64,000 nucleotides of DNA from Yamadazyma tenuis (Eukaryota > Ascomycota > Pichiomycetes > Serinales > Debaryomycetaceae): assembly GCF_029203305.1 (NCBI RefSeq), contig NC_089463.1:310001-374000 (forward strand), in the 5' to 3' direction. Shown here piece by piece: positions 56,603 to 64,000 of the stretch. A program made the translations under genes and the position numbers. Positions within the stretch are counted from its first letter, which is position 1, and each line of letters begins with the position of its first letter. The notes beneath the pieces are model-generated. The model did not search any database and was not told the DNA's origin. It saw only the letters and a list, made by a program, of their open reading frames with translations.

Positions 56603-58168
56603 TCATTCATAGTCAATCGAATTCAACTCGGATGCAAACCGGTCTCGAAGTCGTATGGGCTGACTCGAAGACCTCACAGGAGTTCTTAATTTATCGGTCT
56701 CGGAACCAAGCATCGAGCTGCTTCGCATGGAGTTGGTCTTGATAGATCCCTTTAATGAATTGAAAGCGTCCATGTTAACGTCCTCCATATCTTTATCCTC
56801 TAAGGTGTCTTGAGCCAACCAGTCGTGGCTAATAGTTTGGTGAACATCAAATCTTTGATCTGGGTCAAGAACCAATAACGAGCTGATCAAGTCCAAGGCT
56901 GGATCCGTGATATCGTCCCAGTACGGAGAATAGAAGGCATATCTGGCACTTAATATCTGTTCTCTCATGGTGGGAGGTCCTAGCTCATCACTAAATGGTG
57001 GAAACCCACAGAGACAAACATATAGAAGTACACCACTCGACCAGATGTCTGCCTTGGTTGAGTAGTTTCGCTGGTCACTGAGTATCTCGGGCGCAACGTA
57101 CGCAGGAGTTCCACACAAGGTGTTTGTGAATTTGAGTTCCCCAATGAATTTCGCCAACCCAAAGTCAGCGATTTTCACTCTAATATCGTATTCATCATGG
57201 TCCCACGGACCTGTTTGGACCTGCTCGCTGGACCTCCGGGGAGTGATATCGAGGAGTATGTTCTCGGGCTTGATGTCTCTGTGGATAATGTTGTTTTCAT
57301 GCAAATAAAGAAGACCTGACAAAAGCTGCTTAAATAAGCCCTTGGTCTCATCTTCCCGAAGTTTCAGTTTGTTTATGATTCTCTGGAACAATTCTCCACT
57401 GTTAACCTTCTCGAGCACTAGGAACGTTGACATCGTATGCTGGCTCACGGGCTCCACGTAACGGGAAATAAACTTGACGATATTAGGATGGTCTATGGAA
57501 AGAAGTAAATCAATCTCCTGTTGCAATTTGGCTTCTTCGTCTTTAGAGTTCTTCGACGTCTTGTTCGGGTGAAAGATCTTCACTGCCACAATGTCCCCCG
57601 TCAATCTGTTTCGTGCTTCTTTAACCACCGCGTAATGGCCGGCTCCTAGTTGTTTTCCCAATACGTAGTCATCGAAGAGTGATCTTTTTCTATGAGCGGT
57701 TTCTTTCTCATCAGCACAGTAGCGAAAGATGAAGGCTCCACCTGTCTTGGCAAACGACACGTGATCTCCACTTTTTAAGAGCACGCTGGTTCCGTGGCCC
57801 AACTTTTCGCCGTTTACATAGGTCCCATTGGAGCTCAAGTCGGTAACGAAGAAATAGTCTCGTATTTGGTTGGTGGCCAACGAGAGCTTCGAGTGTTTAG
57901 ACGACACGTCTACGCCCAGTATTCGAATGTCACACTGACTGCTTCTGCCGATGAGGAGACCGCTGGGCTTCTTGGAGAGTGAGATGTGAGATTGTTCTTG
58001 ATCGGTGTTGTACATATTTGCAATTATCTCGTACTTGAGTTCCTGTCGCTTTGCCGCGACTGTTCTTAGCTCATCTACCTCTTCTCCAAAGGCCTATATG
58101 CTGGTGTTAGTATATCCGGTGATGTAGGAGGTGCAAAGGTTACATACTCGTTTTCTATTCAAAGACAT
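56603..58168 (-). CDS. DUN1: DNA-damage checkpoint kinase DUN1 (two exons)
   Basis: Exon 1 is 58148-58168 (MSLNRKR, seven codons) and exon 2 is 56603-58093, joined to 503 residues (513 in S. cerevisiae). One FHA domain (about 28-125; GLLIGRSSQCDI, SSKHSKLSL, DLSSNGTYVNGEKL) precedes a CAMK-type kinase domain (about 142-410; LGAGHYAVVKEA, VAVKIF, HRDIKPEN, DFGLAKF, GTPAYVAPEIL). A single N-terminal FHA excludes Rad53, and the length fits Dun1, which acts below Rad53 to raise dNTP pools. DUN1 (YDL101C) lies near PHO2 and MSS2 in S. cerevisiae. Without the intron the protein would start at a Met inside FHA strand 1. Confidence 0.88.
58094..58147 (-). other. DUN1 spliceosomal intron (54 nt)
   Basis: On the minus strand the donor is GTATGT at 58147, the branch point TACTAAC lies 12 nt before the acceptor, and ATATAG ends at 58094. 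The downstream exon opens in frame with no stop from the acceptor to the kinase. Confidence 0.88.
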
Positions 58169-58398
58169 GCTGATTTGATGTTTTGAAAATGCGTCTCGCG
58201 TTTCTTGATGCGTCTCAGCATTCTGATGTTAACGACAACCATTTCTTCGAATGGGGAAATTGTGCAATTGAAACGTTGCAATATTCCCGCCGAATAATCC
58301 ACTAGTCTCTGAAATCAATATGCTTTGCACCTTTTTGTATCTGCTGGTTGCAACTTCGCAACTTTTTTTGCAACTTTACTTGATATGGCTTTCATTAA

Positions 58399-60705
58399 CT
58401 ATGCAACTCTAAATAAGAGATTTCGGATTTCTTCATCGTGCAAATTGGATAACTGACTTTCAAACTCACTTCTCACGTATGATGCATCGAAGTTCTTCAC
58501 CAAACTCTTGCTTAGCACCGAATCGTACTTCTTAAACAACCCAATTGACTGAGTGATTCTATTGTAGTCAAAGTTGGCTGCGGTTGAGAAGTGGTCCTGA
58601 TTGTCTACGAGTAACTCGGTTCTCAACTGGTCTATCACAAACTCAAAGTCCTGTTCAAGTTGACGGACTCCTGACCGGGAGAACCTGTTGTTTGTTATGA
58701 TATACTCGTACCAAAGTCCACAAATCGATGAGAGCACCTGATTGACTATCATGTAGTAGTCACTGGGGATGAACACCTTGTGAAGATCATTCAAAAAAAC
58801 AGGAAGATTGTGAATTAAGGATCCAAACTGAGCGGAATTGTCCTTTACTTCTTGGATTTCCCATTGACTTTCATTAATGTAGTCTTTCAAGTTATCTTTG
58901 GTGCCCTTCCGGAAAAAATTACCGTACCTTCCTCTTATGTCCTCGATCAACTTATTGTACTGATTATTACATGTTCCGAATATGTTGACATCTTTCTTAT
59001 AATCTTTTTGGGCTACAGTCTTGAAGATCTTCCAAAGTTGGATGAATACCAACTCCTCACCCCATTCTCCTAGATGATGAGAAATGAACTTGGCAGAGCA
59101 GAAAATCTCAGTGAGCATTTGCAATCCCTTTAAACTATCAGAAATACTCAGTACCTTGTTGGAGGAGCTTTCCAATCCTCCTGGAATGAGGTTTAAGACT
59201 GTCAGTTGGCTGTAATTATCGTCATACCTCTTGAGGGCCTGTTTCAAATAATCATGATAATTTTCAAGTAACCTGAGCTGAATGTTCGACACATACTTCA
59301 ACTGGAATTTGACCATTCTCATCGCACTGTAATGGGTAGTGAGGTTATTGAACAACTTCACCAAGTTCAACGCCGAATATGTGGGCTTCAATTGTTGGTT
59401 TCCCAACCTGTTGATACCCAGCTCCTCGTCTTCATCTGGGTCTGACTTATAATCAAGGTCTAGTCTCAAAGCATTGGAATCCTCGATTATCTCGGTTTTA
59501 AACCGATTATTGGCCAAAATACTCTCGAAATTAAGCCAGTTTGATGTCCCGAGTCGTTCTTTATCGCCCTGCAACAAAACGTCTGCCGTTAATCCCATCC
59601 ATTTTTTAGACGGCACCTCATTAACGTTGGTGACAAACGGATTGAATTTGTAGTTGTTTCTTATCCGCTGGTCAAACGAGGTTAACTCATAAATCAAATG
59701 AGAGAGTAACCGGCCACTCTTATCATAGTTAGAAGAATCGTTAGAAACCTTGAACACTTCGATTTTCTCATTCAACACACCAACAGCTGCCAATACCTTC
59801 TGGCGTATGGGTACCAACGCAGAACTGATGACTTGATGCAACATTATAAGCTTTACAGGCTTGAACGCCTGGTTTATCACCAACTCAAAAAGCTTGATGT
59901 TTTTGGAAACAAACTCTTCCATGAAGCTAAAAGCCCATTCGGGTCTCGAGAGCTTATTTGTATCTCTTTTGGTATTGAAGTGGAAATTGAACCTATTGGT
60001 AAATGGCTCCAAAAGTATGTCTGTAGCCCACCAGGTATCTGGGTATACTGGCCGATGACCAATGCTCTGAAGAGATACCAACGAAGACACCAAGGCGTTA
60101 ATTTGAGTCAAGTCTTCGGACTTCAACAGATCCACCGAGAATTCCAGTCCAAGCCAATCGATCCGTCGAAGTAGTGTCTCCAATTGTTTGGTCGTTTGTC
60201 CTTTAAATATTTCAATCTTCTCATCGAATTGTTGTATTAAACCCTTCTCCACTTCCACAGAAAGGTCGCTCGACACCTCGTTGGCGTCCAACGCCGTCAT
60301 CTGGTCAAATATACTCTGGTAGTTCTCGATGCAGCTGGAGCTCAATTGCTCGATCGCCTGTTCAATTAGTTCAGCATCAAGTAAATACTTCTGAGCAGAG
60401 CAAACCAGCTGTTTGTTCCGGTACAACTCCTTCAAATCGTCAACTACCGCCAAGTGTGGGTACTCCAGTCCCAACTTGACGATCTCGTCGTATGAGGCGC
60501 GTGGATCATCAACATTCAAATCTCTTAGTTTCTGTATTATAGTAGCCACTGCCAAAGTTGTCAGCTCGTCTTCAAAAACATTGGCTTTTAGCTTCGAGTG
60601 AGCATCTGCGTTGCGCCGCTGTATTAGCTGCTCAACCTCTATTATCCTGTCATCTACACCGTCAAGGTCACCCACAGTGATGATACTCTGATTGACAATG
60701 TCCAT
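58399..60705 (-). CDS. TIP20: Dsl1 tethering complex subunit TIP20 (RINT1 family)
   Basis: A 768-residue mostly helical protein starting MDIVNQSIITVGDLDGV, the first ATG in frame. The N-terminal coiled coil has RIIEVEQLIQRRNADAHSKL. The family block HFNTKRDTNKLSRPEWAFSF resembles the RINT1/Tip20 motif in which a basic cluster is followed by (K/R)PEW. Long helical rods continue to the C-terminus. Tip20 joins Dsl1 and Sec39 on the ER to receive COPI vesicles. Length (701 in yeast) fits. TIP20 neighbours ROG1 in S. cerevisiae (YGL145C, YGL144C). It is divergent from CCT3 with 124 bp between starts. Confidence 0.75.
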   Translation of the reverse strand: MDIVNQSIITVGDLDGVDDRIIEVEQLIQRRNADAHSKLKANVFEDELTTLAVATIIQKLRDLNVDDPRASYDEIVKLGLEYPHLAVVDDLKELYRNKQLVCSAQKYLLDAELIEQAIEQLSSSCIENYQSIFDQMTALDANEVSSDLSVEVEKGLIQQFDEKIEIFKGQTTKQLETLLRRIDWLGLEFSVDLLKSEDLTQINALVSSLVSLQSIGHRPVYPDTWWATDILLEPFTNRFNFHFNTKRDTNKLSRPEWAFSFMEEFVSKNIKLFELVINQAFKPVKLIMLHQVISSALVPIRQKVLAAVGVLNEKIEVFKVSNDSSNYDKSGRLLSHLIYELTSFDQRIRNNYKFNPFVTNVNEVPSKKWMGLTADVLLQGDKERLGTSNWLNFESILANNRFKTEIIEDSNALRLDLDYKSDPDEDEELGINRLGNQQLKPTYSALNLVKLFNNLTTHYSAMRMVKFQLKYVSNIQLRLLENYHDYLKQALKRYDDNYSQLTVLNLIPGGLESSSNKVLSISDSLKGLQMLTEIFCSAKFISHHLGEWGEELVFIQLWKIFKTVAQKDYKKDVNIFGTCNNQYNKLIEDIRGRYGNFFRKGTKDNLKDYINESQWEIQEVKDNSAQFGSLIHNLPVFLNDLHKVFIPSDYYMIVNQVLSSICGLWYEYIITNNRFSRSGVRQLEQDFEFVIDQLRTELLVDNQDHFSTAANFDYNRITQSIGLFKKYDSVLSKSLVKNFDASYVRSEFESQLSNLHDEEIRNLLFRVA

Positions 60706-60829
60706 TACTTCAAAAGTGTGTGTGAGGTAGCAGCTGCGATCTATTGAAAAAGCGCGCTGAAAAAGTATGAAAATTTTTGACAACCTTGAACAGCGGCAAA
60801 CAGCAAAAGAATCAAGCTATACATATACA

Positions 60830-62413
60830 ATGCAGGCGCCAGTGGTTTATATGAACACGTCCACTGAAAGACAGACCGGTCGTGAAGCCCAGATATCAAA
60901 CATCACAGCCGCCAAGGCCGTCGCTGATATTATCAGAACGTGTCTTGGACCCAAGGCCATGTTGAAGATGTTACTTGATCCTATGGGAGGGATAGTATTG
61001 ACTAACGATGGACACGCCATTTTAAGAGAAATTGATGTGTCTCATCCAGCTGCCAAAAGTATGATTGAATTAAGCAGAACTCAGGACGAGGAAGTTGGAG
61101 ATGGTACCACCACTGTTATCATTCTTGCTGGAGAAATTTTGGCCCAAACCTTTCCTTACATCGAGAAGAAGATCCACCCGGTGGTGATCATCCAGGCATT
61201 GAAGCAAGCCTTGACTGACGCTTTGGAAATCATTCATGAGGTGTCTGTTCCTGTGGATATTCATAATGACTCTGCCATGATTAAGTTAATTAAAGCCAGT
61301 ATTGGTACAAAGTATATTAGCAAATGGTCTCAGAAGATGTGTGAGTTATCTCTCAAGGCCGTCAAGACTGTATACATCGAGCAAGGTGACTACAAGGAAA
61401 TCGACACCAAGAGATACGTGAGAATCGAAAAGATTCCTGGCGGTGAGGTTGAAGACTCCGAGGTGTTGGACGGAATATTATTGAATAAAGACGTGACGCA
61501 TCCTAAGATGAGAAGATTCATTGAGAATCCCCGGATAGTGTTATTGGATTGTCCTTTGGAATACAAGAAGGGAGAATCTCAGACCAATATTGAAATCACC
61601 AAGGAAGAGGAATGGAACCGGATCTTACAAATTGAAGAAGAACAAATCAAGATATTGTGTGAACAATTATTGGAGTTCAAGCCCGACTTGGTGATCACAG
61701 AAAAGGGTGTCAGTGACTTGGCCCAACACTACTTGTTAAAGGGGGGAGTCTCAGCATTGAGAAGAGTCAAGAAGTCTGATAACAATAGAATTGCCAGAGC
61801 CACCGGTGCTACTATCGTCAACCGAATCGAAGACTTGAAAGAATCTGACATCGGTACAAGATGTGGTGAATTCCGTGTGGATTTGATTGGTGATGAATAC
61901 TTTACTTTCCTTACCAAGTGTGAAGATCCCCAAGCCTGTACGATTTTGTTGAGAGGAGCTTCAAAGGATATCTTAAATGAAATTGAAAGAAACTTACACG
62001 ATGCCATGGCAGTCACCCGTAACGTGATGTTCGAGCCTTCATTATCACCTGGAGGAGGAGCCACTGAAATGGCAGTTTCTGTCAAGTTGGCCGAAAAGGC
62101 CAAATCCATCGAAGGTGTTGCCCAATGGCCATACCAGGCAGTTGCCGATGCTTTCGAGGTGATTCCAAGAACGTTGATTCAGAACTGTGGAGGACACCCA
62201 ATAAGGATCTTGTCTCAGTTAAGAGCCAAACACTCCAGTGGAAACCATACGTTTGGTATTGATGGAGAAGCTGGTAAGGTGGTGGACATGAACGAGTACG
62301 GGATCTGGGAACCCGAGGTGATCAAGCACCAATCGATTAAGACCGCCATTGAAAGCGCGTGTCTTTTGTTGAGAGTCGATGACATTGTCAGCGGAGTCCG
62401 CCAACAAGAGTAG
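60830..62413 (+). CDS. CCT3: Chaperonin TRiC/CCT gamma subunit
   Basis: A 527-residue group II chaperonin subunit that folds actin and tubulin. It starts MQAPVVYMNTSTERQTGREAQ, almost the yeast Cct3 start, so the ATG at 60830 is used rather than upstream in-frame codons. ATP-binding motifs are TCLGPKAMLKMLLDPMGG, DGHAILREID, QDEEVGDGTTTVIILAGE, then SLSPGGGATEMAVS and LLRVDDIVSGVRQQE at the C-terminus. The apical part has LLDCPLEYKKGESQTNIEI, specific to gamma. Confidence 0.96.
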   Translation: MQAPVVYMNTSTERQTGREAQISNITAAKAVADIIRTCLGPKAMLKMLLDPMGGIVLTNDGHAILREIDVSHPAAKSMIELSRTQDEEVGDGTTTVIILAGEILAQTFPYIEKKIHPVVIIQALKQALTDALEIIHEVSVPVDIHNDSAMIKLIKASIGTKYISKWSQKMCELSLKAVKTVYIEQGDYKEIDTKRYVRIEKIPGGEVEDSEVLDGILLNKDVTHPKMRRFIENPRIVLLDCPLEYKKGESQTNIEITKEEEWNRILQIEEEQIKILCEQLLEFKPDLVITEKGVSDLAQHYLLKGGVSALRRVKKSDNNRIARATGATIVNRIEDLKESDIGTRCGEFRVDLIGDEYFTFLTKCEDPQACTILLRGASKDILNEIERNLHDAMAVTRNVMFEPSLSPGGGATEMAVSVKLAEKAKSIEGVAQWPYQAVADAFEVIPRTLIQNCGGHPIRILSQLRAKHSSGNHTFGIDGEAGKVVDMNEYGIWEPEVIKHQSIKTAIESACLLLRVDDIVSGVRQQE

Positions 62414-63576
62414 GTATATAGTATACTTTGTAAGAAGTAAGAATACATGAAGAGCATTCGCTCTGCTCATTTATCATTCTTTTGATGGTTCTCCTCAGAT
62501 GACGGTATGACAGGGTATATACAGTTGGCCAACTAGAGTAGAATTTGATCTTTTTGCACCCATTGCTACCATAAACAAAAAGTTCAGATACGTGATCTAA
62601 TACTCTACTATTCTATCCGTCTCACTTGACTTCGTGTTATCACATTCAATGTTTCTCTTTACGGACATCATGAGTTGCATTGTTTACCAGAGACTTTACA
62701 GTTGAAGCAGTTCAAGTCATAACTTTGAAATTCTCCTTTGACCCATACACCCGAGTGAAATATTGTGCATGGGTCGTGTCACAATCATTCTACAACGCAA
62801 TTGACAGCAGGTGGTCCAAATTCGAGTGGCTGCTGGCAGGAGTTGGTGGAGTCACGTCCTTCAGATGCAGCTAATTCCGCATCTGCAAAATAACATCTCG
62901 ATTGTAGCAAAATGTGAGCAAATCCTCACAGCAATGGAATTCAACGCGATACCCTTACCAGCCACCAAAAATAGATATAGCGTTTTTCATATGATAACTG
63001 GACAGCTAATCCCGGACACGGAACACTAATTGTAGCCTTTCTATTGGTTCCATCTGATGAACACTCAGAAAACTGGGCTAATCTACGACGTCGAATAGTT
63101 TATGACAATAACGTAGTGCTTACATGGAAGGAGGAACCGATGTATCTGCACGGAACAATAGTACTCAGTCATTAAGCCAAATTCCCGGTTGCTTAACTGA
63201 TCATTCATAAAAATACTACACTTCTTCTTCCTCACAATAGAAGCGGCTGCAACTCGCGCAGTGCGTATTTTGATTTTCCACAAATCTAGTAAATCAAACA
63301 GGTACCTTTAGACACAATGAAATTTCCCTGATGAAGTAGGCTTGTGTTGACAAATCACTCCCCTTTTGGAAGCCACTACCACTGCAAACAAAGGTCGCTG
63401 GTGAGAAAAAGGAAGTCGGATCTAAAACTTTCATCCTACCAATTTTTTGCTTTCTTTCAATAAGGCTCCTATTCCAACCAAGCCTCTATTTGGTACCCCA
63501 TTCCTTTGTCGTTTGTCATTTCCATTGCATCTCACACCTCCTGGGTTCCTCTTGTTCATTCTAGCATTTCTGTCTC
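62414..63576. other. Upstream region of the SH3 protein gene
   Basis: 1.16 kb after CCT3. It contains an inverted pair of GACCCATACAC elements (62740-62775). No gene was recognised, and short frames here lack protein-like features. Confidence 0.55.
62740..62775. promoter_or_regulatory. Inverted pair of GACCCATACAC elements
   Basis: GACCCATACAC (62740-62750) faces GTGCATGGGTC (62765-62775), its reverse complement with one mismatch, across a 14-bp spacer. It could bind a dimer or form a hairpin. Confidence 0.6.
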
Positions 63577-64000
63577 ATGTCAATTCCTCCTCTTCCTTTT
63601 CGAGTTAAAACCACCGTGTCATGGGCCGGTGAGCAAGAAGGAGATTTGGGGTTTCTTGAAAATGAAGTGATCGACGTATTTTCCATCGTCGACGAAAGCT
63701 GGTGGAGTGGTAAGCTTCGCAGAAACCACTCCGAAGGAATCTTCCCCAAGGATTACGTCAAGATCATCGAAGCTCCTTCCTTGGCCAATTCCACCTCAAA
63801 CACTCCAAGCAAGCAGAGTACACCTGTCAAGGACAACGATTATCGAAACAGCAGAAACACCACCCCAGTCAAGAAGCACCTGCTGGTTCTGCCCAAAAAG
63901 TCGTACATGGAAGACTTCAGCTTTGACAACAGCTATGAAAATGCCACCATGTCCCGGTCAGCAGGGCCCTACACCAAGCAAAAAAGGTCCTCCAAGCATC
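63577..64000 (+). CDS. SH3-domain protein, N-terminal part (3' end outside window)
   Basis: The open frame starts at ATG 63577 and is still open at the window edge (141 codons). Residues about 8-65 form an SH3 domain: FRVKTTVSWAGEQEGDLGFL, the WWSGKL strand and NHSEGIFPKDYVKII. A Ser/Thr/Asn-rich linker follows. Near residues 102-105 the codons are CTG CTG GTT CTG, which read SSVS in a CUG-Ser yeast instead of a hydrophobic LLVL in an otherwise polar stretch. N-terminal SH3 domains of this kind occur in cytokinesis and actin proteins such as Cyk3 and Bbc1, but I cannot decide which. Confidence 0.8.
   Translation, partial: MSIPPLPFRVKTTVSWAGEQEGDLGFLENEVIDVFSIVDESWWSGKLRRNHSEGIFPKDYVKIIEAPSLANSTSNTPSKQSTPVKDNDYRNSRNTTPVKKHLLVLPKKSYMEDFSFDNSYENATMSRSAGPYTKQKRSSKH

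Noticed and set aside
60706..60783. 26-codon N-terminal extension of TIP20
   Set aside because: Starts at TTG, and the first ATG (60705) is followed by the helical family start.

Overview
The window is nuclear DNA of a budding yeast (Saccharomycotina), most likely a member of the CUG-Ser clade (Debaryomycetaceae or Metschnikowiaceae relatives). Genes are dense and mostly intronless. The four introns recognised have GTATGT or GTACGT donors and TACTAAC/TACTAAT branch points just upstream of the acceptor. CUG appears to be read as serine: the catalytic serine of a ROG1-type lipase (GHxLGG) is encoded by CTG, and a CTG-rich stretch of an SH3 protein only looks natural when read as serine. Proteins described here were read with the standard code, so leucines from CTG should be taken as probable serines.

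Layout. 1-386: 3' end of glycogen phosphorylase. 533-5886: KEX1, mitoribosomal YML6, intron-containing RPS18 and the homeobox repressor YOX1 (YML6-RPS18-YOX1 are also neighbours in S. cerevisiae). 6559-13842: PPN1, JNM1, PUT2, HUA1, GOT1 (short 5' intron) and a NOP19-like gene. 14974-16683: MGA1, an HSF-domain regulator. 17591-17661: tRNA-Gly(GCC). 17782-24275: three same-strand genes, a Dal5-family transporter, a Baeyer-Villiger-type flavin monooxygenase and a C2H2/fungal-domain regulator. They look like a small nitrogen-responsive catabolic cluster, with seven GATAAG sites upstream of the transporter. 26280-38779: PFK1 alpha, a CRH-family cell wall transglycosylase, NSE1, BRE2, a UspA-like protein and a PhoD-like phosphatase. 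38888-48697: PPR1, TEN1, RPC17, a ROG1-like lipase, SNN1, OST3 and RIM13. 48751-62413: GPI10, ATG16, an alpha/beta hydrolase, PHO2/GRF10, MSS2, DUN1 (7-codon first exon), TIP20 and CCT3. 63577-64000: 5' part of an SH3 protein.

Most genes are housekeeping and unrelated in function. Gene groups match scrambled S. cerevisiae neighbourhoods (YML025-027, YMR292/294, YGR240-251, YLR007-015, YGL142-145, YMR154/159, YDL101-107), which supports the orthology calls. No transposon, virus, CRISPR array or rRNA was seen.

The less ordinary material is mostly non-coding. A CCCATACACCCA (Rap1-like) element recurs in several promoters, including a 24-bp tandem array upstream of PFK1. Short tandem repeats with periods of 7 to 38 bp occur in many upstream regions. 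Two unusually long gaps (1.1 kb convergent, 2.0 kb upstream of the regulator) have no recognisable gene.
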